NCBI GenBank assembly: GCA_023213315.1
Contig: JAKCPI010031613.1
Span: forward strand, 1 to 64,000
Direction: 5' to 3'
Length of the DNA: 64,000 nucleotides
DNA from: Euborellia annulipes
Taxonomy: Eukaryota > Arthropoda > Insecta > Dermaptera > Anisolabididae
Below, piece by piece: positions 11,841-24,365 of the stretch. The notes below the pieces were generated by a model. That model did no database searches. It was not told where the DNA came from and saw only the letters and a program-made list of their open reading frames with translations. The first letter of the stretch is position 1, and each line of letters begins with the position of its first letter. The position numbers were made by a program, and so were the translations under genes.

Positions 11841-13319
11841 AAAAAAACCTCAAAATTTAAAAAAATATTTATTTTTTATTTTTTTTAATTTTAATAATTA
11901 AAAAAAATGATGTCTTTATAAAGTTGCTAACTTCACATATCTTTCCTTATTCCTCAGATAGCTAATTATTAAAAACTCATTTTTTTTTTTAATTCGAAGT
12001 CGGATAAGTTTGCTAGTTGACTAGAACTGAAGCAACAGGCACTTAGTTGATGTATGCAATCCCATTCTTCTGCCTTGACTTAATTTTAAAGGGAGATGTT
12101 TCCGAGAGAAAAATAAATCCCGGATAAATAATCGACTGCTTGTTGATTAAGACTGAAAGCAGTAACAATAACAGTAGATAACTCATTGTCGACATTATAA
12201 TATGTTATTCTCCAAGTTATGTTTATCCTAATCGGAATTTTAATCCTCCTTCTCACTTAGGAATATATTTTAATTAATGAATCAATTAGGATAATCCTTA
12301 CAAAAAATCAATATCTCCAGTTTAGATATAGTTAGGTTTTGGCACATAATTAGAAATATTTAGTTTGAAGTAGTATATAGTAAATACCTTTCTATTTGTT
12401 TTGGTCGATTGAACTGAAAAAGGCTTCGCCGGATGTTAGCTAGCTTCGTTCGCTCTCTTTCTCTCTCGCTTCTCGTTACTTGGAATTCCCATGGGACTTC
12501 ACCCAAAAGCATAAAACAATATGGCCTCTTCTCTCGCTCTTTGAGTGTCTTAGAATAAATGAATATGGACACCAGAGAAGTTAATAATTTTTCCATTTTC
12601 AATGACAATCAATAATAGATCTTATGCAACGAAAAGGGGGTTGGTTTTATTTCGAAATTAGCCGGCGTGGGTGGCCACGGCCATATTGTCAGGAGAGGAC
12701 TCCCTAGGGAGTCCCCGTAGTCGAGTATAGAAAGTATATATGCCCTCGGCAGGGCGGACGGGCATCGATTGGCGCCAGCGGCGGTTCCCGAGGGATTCTT
12801 GCCTGCCTGCCTCTCCCTCTTCCCCTGCCTACCTTCCTGTTATCTCTCTCTCTTCCCACTATCTACCTACCTTGACGAAATTTACAAATTAAATCAGCCC
12901 TTCGATCACCATTTTTTTTTTTAATTTTCAATCAGATAACTATCTTATGCTTACATAATATTATTAGTCAGAAAAGAATTGAGATATATCGTTAAATTTT
13001 AAAAGAAAATAGGATAAAATTTCATTAAAAAAAAAAGTTTGGACTCATTCCTTCTCAGAAAAAATTTTCATTCTTATTGTTTCCTTTCTAAAGTAGGAAA
13101 AGTGTCTCCTTTTTCAATCCTTTTGATGGTATGTTCATGGGTCTTTGCGTCATATTTGTTTTTATCCCAAAGCGCCTCGTGAAAATGCACTCTAGACAGA
13201 CATTTTGTGACTGTTGGTTTAGTTTTCAATTTTATATTCTTCTTATTTATTACTTTCTTTTATCTATTAATGTTAATACTGTAGGCCTATATAGAAATTA
13301 TTGCATTTATGTCATAAAA
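11841..13319. other. non-coding DNA with a CpG-rich patch at 12660-12870
   Basis: Most is AT-rich and featureless. The patch at about 12660-12870 is low-copy in this window and CpG-rich, and holds a TATATATGCC box upstream of GGCGCCAGCGGCGG. It then passes into CT-rich simple sequence. It could be a promoter or regulatory island; no exon could be defined. Confidence 0.35.
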
Positions 13320-14240
13320 TTCTTTGTCGAAGTTTTGATGGAAATACAGGTTTTGAGAGCTTGTGAATCCAAAAAAATTGCTCCCGCAAAAGGTCTGTCC
13401 ATTTTAGCACCTCCTTGCCTCAAATTGCTATTCTGTCAGCAAAAACTTAAACGCCAAAGCGTTAATATTTAGTCAATAGAGTTAAAAATTATATGTCCTT
13501 TCTAGGTGGTGCCTTTAATATTTCATCACCTTATTTAATTCATAAAAATGGCGTCTTTAGTCTAAAAAGTAAGGTTATGATTTTGAAAGCCTTGAAATAA
13601 AAGCAACATGTTAACGTCACTGTTAAAACATGGTTTAGGGAATAGCATTTTTTAACTCTGGTGTGTCAGACTAGGCCTACTAGATTGAAAATAACAAATT
13701 CAGTTAGTAATATTCATGCGCGAAATAGCATTTTTTAACGCTGATGTCATTACTTTACTTTATAACATCCAATTTATGATGTTAAATTTTAACGTCTGTT
13801 TTTAGAGAATAAATGAGCTACGAGGTTGAAATTTTATATTTAAGTTAGGTGTCCTCCTAAGACACGAAAATAAACTTTTAAATTAAATCGGCCAAATAGT
13901 ACTAATACTATACTGAAATAGGCCTAGTCTTTCAGTTTTTTCCGATTTTCTCAAAATTTGCTTTGCTTTTACGAATAAAATTCCTAAATCAATTATTTTT
14001 TAGATGTTCTTTAAAATATATATTCTCATTTTGCCCTCTTAAATGTTTGCAGTAAACTTGTACCACATAGGAAAGATGGAGAAATTATTAGCCATTGTAA
14101 CAAAATATAAATAAGCTTATTATTTATTCTATCTTTATTAATTTCATATCATGAAATCTCTTGAAGCGCTCTAAAATAAAAAAAATAAAAATAAATAACC
14201 TATCATGAAATTTGTGTGCTATGCAATCAGTCACGCCAAA
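13320..14240 (-). mobile_element. degenerate family B copy
   Basis: Divergent text from the family B consensus appears in minus orientation. It includes the GATGGAAATACAGGTTTTGA region near 13340, the CGGCCAAATAGTACTA region near 13888 and TTTTTAGATGTTCTTT near 13999. About 400 bp of unrelated sequence interrupts it. A 113-codon open frame across 13131-13472 falls mainly in this relic and is not a gene. Confidence 0.55.
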
Positions 14241-15954
14241 ATCTTTTTCAATCCTTTTTAAAAAGCTCTCTTAATTAATTAATTAATGAAATTTTCACCA
14301 TTAAATTTCTTCGATTTTTGACTTCCAAACGTTGTGAACCACACATGCTTATTTTAATTTTAATTGATTGCTAGCTAAAAATTCCCCTTTTGATACGCGA
14401 AGGTCTTCCTTCACACGTCATGTCTCATTAATTTGAATTTTTTTTTTTTAAATATGATAACTTCATATTAGACAATTTCCGTATTTTTTAAAAATAAAAA
14501 ATTTCTCATTAAATATTTGATAGCTGAATTGAATGTTTTCTATTTCTATTTTTGTTTGTACATTGTCAACAAAGTTTTATCAATCAAATATTTATTTATT
14601 CAATCAAAAATACTCTCGTATTATTAGTTCACTATATTAATAATATAAAAATAAATAACAAAAATTTCAATAACAATTTCCATGATTGTTTTCCATTTCT
14701 ATTCTTCTGTATTTTTAACGATGAGAAAGTCAAATATGGTGTCATGGCATTAGTTCCAATTTACGACTAATAACACTTGGCATATTCCCCTCTCTCTCTC
14801 TCTCTGTCTCTATGGCTAATAAGCTGGTACAAGCTCTTCCGATGTATATATATACAGGGTGTTTCGTTTGTCTATTTTCAGAGGACTAGAGATACAACAT
14901 GGAATATATTGTTTGGTCAAAAGACAACACAACATGATCCAGTTTGTTGCTCTCTATTTTAGATTTTCTCTCTATTTTCTAAATCCAAACCTAACAACAA
15001 CTTATTGAAACATTATTTAAGTCTATTAAATATGAATAAAATATAAGTTCTATTGTTAAACAAAGTTTGAAGATAATTTAAAGTTTACTTTATTCTTGAA
15101 GTTTTACTATTTTCAACTGAACCTTGTAGCAAATTGACCTTTTAGATTCTATACAAATTTATTTATATAACTGGACTATACTAAATTCAATTAAATAGCC
15201 TCCACCAACTTTTTTTTAGAATTTTTGATGTAAAAATTAATAATCTGCTATTCAATATAAACTATGAAAAATATCATTTTTTTTTTAACTAAAAAATGTT
15301 TTTTTATCGTTCCCAGCTCGTTCACATATTCGAATGGTAATGGTTTATAGATTTTTGTTATACTGGTATAATTTTATTATCTTTCTAATGGTTTATTTAT
15401 TATTTTTCTGTCGTTTTTTATTTAACACTTTGCAATTTTTTATAACAACCATATCGCTGATTTTATCTGCCTAAAAAAAAAAAAATTCATATCAATGTTT
15501 ATTTCTAAAATACAACATGAATTTATCTATAAAATTCCTAAATACGAAAATCGAGATCCCAAAGCTGACTGAGTTAGAAAGAGGTAGAGAGGAATTGTTC
15601 ACTAAATAAAGAGAGATCGAAAAAAAGAGACTCTTTCAAGTCACCCGGATTCAACAGGTGTCAATAGTCTCTCCATCTTGAACAAAAAAAAAAAAAAAAA
15701 AAATATATATATATAAGAAAACAATTGGGTATGCAAAAAATTCATCTTTATTATATAAGATGGCAGTGTAATTGTAATTTCAGGAAATATCTTAGGAACA
15801 CATATGACCTTTCGAGTTTGACATTTTTAGGTTAATTTTTGACATAAGCTATTTCTTGCACAAGCATGCTTGTGCCGTGTGGTGCCGAAGGGAATTTGTA
15901 CAAAAAGAATGCACAAGCATGCTTGTCAAGTGTGCAGTTACGTGTGCAGCAACC
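14241..15954. other. AT-rich DNA with a GCATGC palindrome cluster
   Basis: Mostly featureless AT-rich DNA with poly-A at 15682-15703. At 15850-15930 there are two copies of an 18-bp-class palindrome built on CAAGCATGCTTG; the first, GCACAAGCATGCTTGTGC, is perfect. The text around it matches 39540-39600 in inverse orientation, so it belongs to a dispersed repeat. Confidence 0.5.
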
Positions 15955-16085
15955 TTAAGGTCTTTTTCGGCATCTTAGCCTTTCCCTATTTATTTCAAAT
16001 GATTGGTAGCCAATTCAAATGAAATACATTTTTCTCGCTTGGGACGGGAAGCTAATGTCTTCTCTCTGAACCACTTATCTCGGGC
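15955..16085 (-). mobile_element. tRNA-derived SINE, family S2 fragment
   Basis: In minus sense a tRNA-like head precedes CCCGTCCCAAGCGAGAAAAA, a short inverted repeat around TTTGAAATAAAT, and the tail motif CTAAGATGCCGAAAAAGACC. Related fragments lie at 9745, 16415 and 27955. Confidence 0.6.
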
Positions 16086-16414
16086 TACTTAATTATTTAT
16101 CAATTGAAAAAAAATATCGGCAATGACTTCTCGCAAAGCCTACTATACATATGCTGGACATCTTAAATATGGTAGAAATAGACAAATTTATATTTTTATA
16201 TTTATTTTTTTTTATTGGGGAAGGGGGGGGGTAAAGTAATGCAAATGTCTGACGTATTTACTTAAAAAAAAATGGTACAGATCTACAATTTTAGTGTCAG
16301 ATACATACCCATTTGTAGAGAATACGAAAAAATCTAGTGTCGTAATTCCAGAATTTTTTAAATAAAAAATAAATGTGAAAAAAATGTGTTTATTGATTTT
16401 TCTTGGATTTTAAG

Positions 16415-16520
16415 ATTACTCGTGCCTGTGACCCGTGGCTCAGAGACCCAGGATCCCGAGTTCCCTTCCCGTCCCAAGCGAGAAAAATTTATTTCATTTG
16501 AATTGACTACAAATCATTTG
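16415..16520 (+). mobile_element. tRNA-derived SINE, family S2 fragment
   Basis: Plus-sense partner of the copy at 15955. It has a head with GACCCGTGGCTCAGAG, a box-B-like GAGTTCCCTTCCCG, then AAGCGAGAAAAATTTATTTC. It runs directly into a family B copy and has lost its tail. Confidence 0.6.
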
Positions 16521-16524
16521 AAAT

Positions 16525-17040
16525 AAATATACAAAAATTCGATGTCGAGATTTTGATGGATCTTCACGTTTTGAGGTCCCCTGAATCCAAAAAAGTGGTT
16601 TTCGCAACATGGTCTGGGTGTGTGTGTGTGTGTCTGTGTTCAATTTTAAGCATGAAGGAATTGAGCTAGGAGTTTTTCAGTTTTTTTCGATTTTCTCAAA
16701 ATTTGCTCCAACGATTTTTTTTTTAAATTCAAAAATCAATTATTTTTTAGATGCTCTTTCAAATGTATATTCTCATTTTACCATTGACATCTTCTGAAGA
16801 CTACTTTACTCTTGTATTTCATAGGAAAGATAGGAGAAATGGTTGCCATGGTAACAAAATATATACATGTTCCCATTATTATAAATTTTACATCTTGAAA
16901 TTCGAATGGACCATACTGTCGGAAATTAAATACGGTAAATGTCGACACAAAAAATCTGGTGTGAAAGCACAGAACACAACTTTCGATTACCGAAGGTAAG
17001 AGAAAGTTGTGTGCTGTGCGCCAGTCACACCAGATTTTGT
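16525..17040 (-). mobile_element. family B copy, truncated
   Basis: Minus-sense family B element. It runs from the AAAATTCGATGTCGAGA block through the CA/TG microsatellite core to the 5' hairpin (arms related to TCTGGTGTGAC and GTCACACCAGA) ending near 17040. It lacks the 3' TACTTTCTC hairpin. No coding capacity. Confidence 0.8.
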
Positions 17041-17967
17041 ATATTATGAAATCAAAGCTTAAACATCTTAAACTTAAATATAATATGAATTCGATAAAAT
17101 AATTTATATTTATTATTAAAAAGTCTTTATATCTCTTGAGTTTTATATCTCTCGTGTTTTATTTCATTCGCTTGACCTCTGCTTAGCAATGATGTTCAAA
17201 ACAATAGTGTAAAATAAATAAAATAAATATCTTCTTCCGATATGTAAAAATTCATAATTCTTTTGATTCTTCTTCTGAATCATTATTGAAACGTCAAGTG
17301 ATTTTTTAATTGTTGCATTGGTATGATGTAACTGCAATAGAACGAGGGGTTGTCCCCCCCCCTTGCTCACTCATCGATGCCATACACGTCACTCTCTAAT
17401 GCACAGTGGATGTCGGCCCATTTAGTGCTTAAATGTGTGTACTTAAAGAGATGGACGCAATCGATCTCCAATTATAATCCTTCTCTCGGCATTAACTCAT
17501 ATATATCCATATACATACTTATACGTATATATATAGTCTCTGTTAGATATTTTCACACTATATTCTACTTCTACGTGTTTAAGTCATGTATCATAAATTT
17601 ATCATGCATATACTGTACTGTATTTAGTTTAGTCGGAAATTCTTGAAATATTATATAGATATATTTAGAATGGGAAATACAAATATACACGAGAAAATAG
17701 TAAAATATTCATTTTGAATAAGAAAAAAAATAGTAATAACAATTTACTATTTAATCTTTCTCCCTACAAAAAAATAAAATTCGGGCCGCCCTGTTTCTGA
17801 TTATGAGTGTCTAGTTCAGAGTTTCCCAATCTTTTGAAGTCCACAGCATCCTAATGGTGCGTTGGGAATAATAAAGAATAATTTTGATAATTACACACCC
17901 TTCCTTGAATTTAAAAAAATTAAGATTATATAAAAAATACACCATAGTATAGTAAACATTAATTTTT
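17041..17967. other. AT-rich DNA with a hAT MITE scrap
   Basis: No gene was seen. At 17815-17880 a stretch containing GAGTTTCCCAATCTTTTGAA matches one end of the hAT MITE at 53899-54258, but the other end and the TSD are missing. Confidence 0.5.
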
Positions 17968-18665
17968 TACTTTCTCTTACCTATGTATATATGTAATATA
18001 TATATAGAGAGAAAGTATTGGATTCATGTCAAAAATTCGATGTCGAGATTTTGATGGATCTTCACGTTTTGAGGTCCCCTGAATCCAAAAAAGTGGTTTT
18101 CGCGACATGGTCTGTCTGTGTGTGGGTGGGTGGGTGTGTGTGTGTGTGGGTGGGTGTGTGTGTGTGTGTTCAATTTTAAGCATGAAGGAATTGAGCTAGG
18201 AGGTTGAAATTTTATATTTAAGTTAGGCACCCCCCGGGACCGGGAAAATAAGCTTTTAATCAAAATCGGCCAAAGAGTACTAGTACTTTAGTGATGTACT
18301 TTTTCAGTTTTTTTCGATTTTCTCAAAATTCGCTCTAACGATTTTGTTTAAAATTCAAAAATCAATTATTTTTTAGATGTTCTTTCAAATGTATATTCTC
18401 GTTTTGCCCTCAAAATTGTTTGAAGCACACTTTACTCTTGTACTTCATAGAAAAGATAGGAGAAATGGTTGCCATGGTAACAAAATATAAATATTTTCCC
18501 ATACTTATAAATTTTACATCTTGAATTCAAATATTCCCTACTGCCGGGAACTAAATACATGTCGACACAAAAAATCTGGTGTGACAAGCACAGTGCACAA
18601 CTTTCGATTACCGAAGGTAAGAGAAAGTTGTGTGCTGTGCGCCAGTCACACCAGATTTTTTTTTT
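17968..18665 (-). mobile_element. family B copy, nearly full length
   Basis: A complete-looking minus-sense B element of ~700 bp. It has a 3' hairpin (ACTTTCTCTTACC and GAGAGAAAGT around a TA-rich loop), a GTGTGGGTGGG microsatellite, an AT-rich body with conserved CGGCCAAAGAGTACTAGTAC, and the 5' hairpin ending in an A/T run. Insertion into A-runs is common to all copies. Confidence 0.85.
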
Positions 18666-18732
18666 TTTTTTTGTTTATATCTCGAAGCACCCCTTAGCCA
18701 ATCACTAATACTAGGACTACTATTATGACTTT

Positions 18733-18980
18733 TTTTTTTTTTTTAAACATTCACACTTTTTTTCTCATTCACACAGTCTTTTCGGCAACTTAGGCCATTT
18801 AAGACTTTAAACGATACCCGTTATTGATTAATGTACATATTGGGGGTCCAGGCATTCTTATTTAAGCCATTTGGTATCCAAATGCCTTAAATAAAATTAT
18901 CGGACTGCCTGGGGTCCGAACCCGCGACGTTCGGTATAGAAGGTAGACACGCTACCAACTACTCCAAGCCCCGTGGGAGG
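18733..18980 (-). mobile_element. tRNA-derived SINE, family S1, with TSD
   Basis: Minus-sense S1 SINE flanked by a near-perfect 15-bp target-site duplication: CTACTATTATGACTT at 18718-18732 and CTACTATTAGGACTT at 18981-18995. A long variable TSD next to an A-rich tail is the signature of LINE-mediated retrotransposition. Confidence 0.85.
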
Positions 18981-19742
18981 CTACTATTAGGACTTATTTA
19001 GGACATTTTTTGTTTGTTATCCCAGTCAAATAAGGAAATTTGAATGCATATACCACAAGGATATTTTATTTGTCTGAACCTTTTCTTTTATTTTGAATAT
19101 TTATACAATTTTTGACATTCATGTCCTATTTTTTTGTTAGCCTGGGAAAGTTTTGCAGCTACGTTGTCTAGGGATAAAAAAAAAATAAATAATTGATTCC
19201 TTCAAAATATCATATTCTAGCTTTAGAGATTAATTTATTTATTATTATTATAATCTTATTTATGTATATATGTGTTTATAACTATATCGTATGTAGGCCT
19301 AATATATATTTAGAAAGAAAGTATTGAATTCAAAAAAATTTTGTGATTTTGATGGATATACACTAGGGTGGCCGCAAAAAACAAAATTTTTTAATTTCTT
19401 TCATTTGAACCTCCTCGAAGTTGTCTTTTGGCTAAAAAATGATAATGGCAAAGTTTTAGCTAAATTGGGTAACGTTAACCCGTGCCTCATCGGGGTTAAA
19501 ATTTTGAAAAAGTGCGATTTTATCTAAAAATTCGCAGTTTTTACTTCATAAAACGAAAACAAATTATCGCAGAAAAATGAATCTTGGCTCATTTCATAGC
19601 AAATTTAATTCTCTTGAGGTTTTATAATAATCATTTTTTTCATTATTAAAACTTATAGATTTAGAGATATTTACAAATTAGCGTTTCGGTTTTGATATAT
19701 TGCTTGCTCTTTCTGAAAAATAAGTGGAAAATCACAATAGAG

Positions 19743-20054
19743 ACCAGCGTTTTCCAAACTGTGAGGCGGCGCGGACTAGTCTAAGGGGAGGCGCGAATAT
19801 TGGCCACCAAGATCAATTTTCCAAATGATTGCTAGTTTTATAAATAAAATAATAAAATAATTTAGAAGATTCTGGGACGGAGTTTTTAATTAAAATAATA
19901 AATATGAATAAATAAAAGAAATATTTTTTTATAAATTTATATTTTTTAGTATTAAAAATTTTTGTTTTTGTATTATTTTATTAAATGTATAGGGGAGGGG
20001 GGGTCATAAATATTTTTAAGGGAGGCGTTGTAACATAAAGTTTGGAAACCACTG
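19743..20054. mobile_element. MITE-like element nested in the 3.4-kb element
   Basis: Ends CAGCGTTTTCCAAACT and, complemented, CAGTGGTTTCCAAACT form imperfect inverted repeats of hAT type. The flanking 8-mers do not match, so either the TSD has decayed or the left boundary is off. A second left-end fragment of the same family begins near 21983. Confidence 0.55.
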
Positions 20055-20484
20055 ATTTGAAGTAAAACTCATTCTAGAAAATTATACTATGTGTAAAACA
20101 CAAAGGCGGATCCCGGGAAGTTTTTCAGGGTTTTAATTTTTTTCTGACTAAACGCGAAGCCCGCGGAAGGCGATAATAGCATTGTTAATTATTTTATTTA
20201 TTAGGATTGGATAAAGGGGTGAAAAATTGAAAAAAAAAAAAAATGTTTTTTATATTTATTTTAGCTAAATCGAAGCCAAATAAATAGAAAACATTCGAAA
20301 AATAGCGTTGATAGGGGGATGAAGGGTTGATTATTTAAGACAGGCCTTGGAATATTCCAAATCACTTGTTGACATTCTTTTCGATCTCTAAATATAGTTA
20401 GATTAGAGCAAAAGGAATTTTTTTACTTTTAATAAAAAGGGAATTGTTATTTTCATCTATTTTTATTCCTATACAAAGATAAGA

Positions 20485-20642
20485 GACGAATCTCTCGTTC
20501 AGTTGAGTCGAGCGCGTTGCTGGGTTGCAGGCGCTGCTGTCTTTTTGTGTTTAAAGTGAATCAAAGTGAATAATTAATATAGTGTAACCCACCCTGACCT
20601 CACCGTCAACCAGCACACCCTCTTGAGTGTCTTATTAAAGGT
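20485..20642 (+). promoter_or_regulatory. possible transposon promoter and first exon
   Basis: A CpG-richer stretch inside the 3.4-kb element has an initiator-like TCGTTCAGTTGAGTCG and, about 130 bp downstream, TTATTAAAG followed by GTAATT, a plausible splice donor. This could be the 5' non-coding exon of a lost transposase gene. No protein is encoded. Confidence 0.25.
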
Positions 20643-20825
20643 AATTATTATGCATTTTATTGTTGAAAAAAAAAAATTGATAGAAACAAATAATTTGACT
20701 GCGAAAAAAGATCCTTTTGAATATGAAATTAAATATTTTGCATTTCACTAAGGGTAGAGGGTGAATATAAGGGGGAGGGGGAGTGCAGGTATCATTGAAA
20801 AAAAAATTAGTTTTTTATTTTTTAT

Positions 20826-21052
20826 CTTTTTAACATCTTTTTTTCTCATTCACATTCACACACTCTTTTCGGCAACTCAGGCCATATAAGAGTTTATACG
20901 ATAACCGTTATTAATTAATAATATACATATTGGGGGTCCAGGCATTTCAATTTAAGCCATTTGGTATCCATTTCGGACTGCAAGGGGTCCGAACCCTCGA
21001 CGTTCGGTATAGAAAGTAGGCACGCTACCAAATACACCAAGCCTGAGGGCAT
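20826..21052 (-). mobile_element. tRNA-derived SINE, family S1, diverged
   Basis: Minus-sense S1 with recognisable head (GGTTCGGACCCC became GGGTTCGGACCCC with local changes), GGGTCCGAACCCTCG on the plus strand, CA-rich region and T-rich end. Part of the inverted repeat in the body is deleted. Nested in the 3.4-kb element. Confidence 0.7.
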
Positions 21053-21621
21053 TTTTTAAATCAAATTTCTTTAATATACTTTTACTCAGGGGTGGATTAA
21101 GGGTTGAAAATTAAAATAAAATAATTTCAAAATAAAATAAAAATTAAAATAATTATTTATAAATGTATTGAAATTATTTTGAGAGTAATTTCGCGGTGAA
21201 GGCTCGCATTTCCTTAAAGGGGGGAGGCATTAACCAGGGGAGGGGTTAATGCCCCATCCCCTATAATGCACAAAGATATTAATGTTTTTTAATACTTTTA
21301 CTAAAAAATTAGTGCATTCCGTTTGAGTTAAAATTTATATTCAATATTTAGCAAATAGCATAGTGGGGTAGAAACATTTTAATGTCATTCTAAAATTTCT
21401 TATTACTGGGGCGGAATTAATTTTTGAAGTATTCAAAACTCTCATAAACAGATAATAATAACACTGGGTAACTTAGGAACCCATCGAATCCCTTGCAGGT
21501 TTTGTAGGGATTTTTTTTCATTAGGTAGAAAAGTAAAATATGATTAGTCCACTTAGAATTTTACTGGGGTGAGTTACCGCATTTTTTTTATATATAACTA
21601 ATCTCAATTAGGATTGGAATT

Positions 21622-21890
21622 TTTACTTTCTCTTACCTATATGTATAAGTTAATATCTATATAGAGAGAGAAAATATTGGATTCATTTCAAAAATTCGAT
21701 ATCGAGACTTTGATGGATATACACGTTTTGAAGTCCCCTCCAAAAAATGGTTTTTGCGACATGGTCTGTCTGTGTGTCTGCTTGGGTTCAATTTAAAGCA
21801 TGGAGGAATTGAGCTAGGAGATTGAAATTTTATATTTAACTTTGGCACCCTCCTAGTGCGTGAAAATAAGATTTGAGAAAAATATTTTTC
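21622..21890 (-). mobile_element. family B fragment nested in the 3.4-kb element
   Basis: Holds the 3' hairpin (TTACTTTCTCTTACC to GAGAGAGAAAATATTGG) and the CGATATCGAGACTTTGATGG block, then stops near the AAAATAAG position. It retains the GGATATACACGTTTTGAAG site, the same site at which the 3.4-kb element interrupted the outer B copy. Confidence 0.75.
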
Positions 21891-23180
21891 TTCAGGAATG
21901 AAAGTTAGAAAAAATTCTGGTTGCGTTTTCTTCTAACTTTCATTCTTGATACAAATTCCACCAGCCATAAAATACCCTTATAACAGCGTTTTCCAAACTG
22001 TGAGGCGCGGACGGCCAAATAACTTGTAAAAATTTAATTCACTTCGGAATACTTTCTAGGTAAAAAGTGAATAACGACAAGACTATTCATTTTTTCTGGT
22101 ATTTTTTACTTTTTTGCTTTGACAGGCCGTATTTCGGTTAGTATTAAGTCTAGGAACTCCTTTTATGTACCAAATTTTAGCAAATTTAACGCTCTACAAC
22201 TTTGTATTGTGCTATATTTCACAAAATATGAATAGTTTACGAGATATAAGCAAAAACCTAAAGATTTTTCAAATTTTTGAGGTTTTTGTCCCCCTCCCCC
22301 TCCCCCCCACACGGTCCTCGAGGTCGAAAATTTAGGATTGGCATTCTAGAGTAGCCCCAAATAGCCAGGTAAAATTTCATTCCCTTCGGAAAATGTTATA
22401 TCGAATGGTCTCTATTGTGATTTTCCACTTATTTTTCAGAAAGAGCAAGCAATATATCAAACCCGAAACGCTAATTTGTAAATATCTCTAAATCTATAAG
22501 TTTTAATGAAAAAAATGGTTATTATAAAACCTCAAGAGAATTAAATTTCCTATGAAATGAGCCAAGATTCATTTTTCTACGATAATTTGTTTTCGTTTTA
22601 TGAAGTAAAAACTGCGAATTTTTAGATAAAATCGCACTTTTTCAAAATTTTAAACCCCGATGAGGCACGGGTTAACGTTATCCAATTTAGCTAAAACTTT
22701 GCCATTCATTTTTAGCCAAAAGACAACTTTGAGGAGGTTCGGCCGAAAGAAATAAAAACATTTTGTTTTTTGCGGCCACCCTAATATACACGTTATGAGG
22801 TCCCCGGTTTCCAAAAAAGTGGTTTTCGAACATGGTCTGTCTGTCTGTGAACAAAATATCTCAAGAACAAAAAGAGCTATGGGGTTGAAATTTTATATCG
22901 CCATGGGTCGTGACACGAAGCTTTTGAACAAAATCGGCCAAAAAGTATTAGTACTTTTCTGATGTACTTTTTCAGTTTTTTTTTTTTCGATTTTCTCAAA
23001 ATTCGCTCCAACGATTTTAATTAAAATCTAAAAATCAATTATTTCTTAGATGCCCTTTAAAATATATATTCTCGTTTTGCCGTTGAAATATTTTGAAGCA
23101 CACTTTACTCTTGTTCTTAGGAAAGATAGGTGAATAGTTGCCATGGTAACAAAATATAAATTTTTCCCACGTTTATAAAT

Positions 23181-23410
23181 GAATCGTTTATTTCACAAAC
23201 CACCTAAGTGCGCTTTTTCCAACTTTCGTATAAGAAAACTGTTTTGCAGCTTAAGTATAGGTCTAGTCTCCTTCAAATATTTTTTTACCAAATCAAAAAC
23301 ATGCTATTGGGATAATCTAAAAGATGTATTTACCTTTAAATTGTACAGTAGCACCAAAAACACATGATTTGAAATTTTGTCGCTTAGGTGGTTTCTGAAA
23401 TAAACGATTC
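23181..23410. mobile_element. 230-bp MITE with ~30-bp inverted repeats
   Basis: The ends GAATCGTTTATTTCA and TGAAATAAACGATTC are exact complements, with the repeat continuing through ACCACCTAAG. A flanking AAAT on both sides (23177-23180, 23411-23414) may be the TSD. It sits inside the split family B copy. Superfamily unknown. Confidence 0.7.
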
Positions 23411-23545
23411 AAATAATATCGCCGAAAATAAATATATCTCGACACATAAAAATCTAGTGACAAGCACAGAACGCAACTTTCACTTACCAAAGAAAGGTAA
23501 GAGAAAGTTGCGTGCTGTACGACCAGTCACACCAGGTTTTTGGTT

Positions 23546-24365
23546 CATTTTTGGAGAAGAATTAACAGGTGTTATTTTATCTCCTTTACTGAGTTGACAA
23601 AAACGAAAATTTATTTATTAATAAAAATCAGTAAAATTTCATTTCTTTGTCCGATCTATATTAAAGTATATTGAATTGGGGTTTTTATTTTTTCCAAATA
23701 AATTTGAAACGTTCTCAGACATCTTTCTCGTATTTTTTTTTTTTTTTACAAATTTCTCATTGATTATTCTCTTGAATAGAGATTTTCAATTATTCCTGCA
23801 TTCTTCTTTTTTTTTTAAGACAGTTGACACTTTAAGTGCTAATTTATTATTAAAAGATAAAAATTTTTAAATAAAAACAAGGGTGGACACTGAATCTACC
23901 CTGAAGTGAGAAAGAGATAGAGAGGGAGTGACTAAGTGTAAAATGGTGTCCAAAAGGAGAGTGACAATTTGTAATTTAAACTTTGACGAGAGGGAATGGT
24001 CCAGCCTATTTTCAGGGTCCTGGGTCCTCGGCTCGACTGACGTCAGGTGAATCTTTGAACGGACTCGCTGCCAATTACCCCACCCCGACCGGCTATTTAT
24101 ATATATACATATAGGGACACTCGCCCAAATGGTTTCTTATTGAAATTTACATAGGGGATAGAATCAAAATAGACCATAGAGAGAGAGAGAGATTATTCCA
24201 TGAATAGATACTTTTTTCAAACAAATGTCATCTTCTTGTCAATTGTCGACAAATCTATAAAATTTAAATGTGTTACGATTTTATTTATTTTATTTCTAAT
24301 TTATTTTACCCATTTTATCGATAGAAAGGGAAAGCCAATGGTATACGTTTCTTCTTTTTAAACTC
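23546..24365. other. low-copy DNA with a CpG-rich patch containing a CRE
   Basis: The segment 23880-24120 matches no repeat in the window and is CpG-enriched. It carries the perfect palindrome TGACGTCA at 24038-24045 (the CREB/ATF consensus) and, 50 bp downstream, a TATATATA stretch. A regulatory role is possible but unproven. The remainder is AT-rich with a GA run at 24179-24191. Confidence 0.35.

Larger units (their letters stand above)
19364..22783. mobile_element. 3.4-kb hAT-like element with ~380-bp inverted repeats
   Basis: The ends are TAGGGTGGCCGCAAAAAACA and its complement, within arms of about 380 bp (19364-19748 and 22408-22783). They are flanked by a perfect 8-bp TSD ATATACAC (19356-19363, 22784-22791). 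TAGGG fits the hAT end consensus. The interior carries no transposase frame and has accumulated a hAT MITE (19743-20054), an S1 SINE (20826-21052) and a B fragment (21622-21890). A promoter-like, CpG-richer segment at 20485-20642 may be a relic of its own gene. Confidence 0.85.
19310..23545 (-). mobile_element. family B copy split by a 3.4-kb transposon
   Basis: The 3' end of a minus-sense B element lies at 19310-19363 and stops inside the GATGGATATACAC block. The same copy resumes at 22784 with the duplicated ATATACAC and GTTATGAGGTCCCC, and runs to the 5' hairpin near 23545. The intervening 19364-22783 is a later insertion. The right part is itself interrupted by a 230-bp MITE at 23181-23410. 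Confidence 0.85.

Noticed and set aside
13131..13472. 113-codon plus-strand open frame
   Set aside because: It overlaps a decayed family B element, has no domain and no splice support.
18024..18263. Open frames rich in Thr-His-Pro
   Set aside because: They are translations of CA-type microsatellites within family B copies; the same frames recur in each copy by descent.
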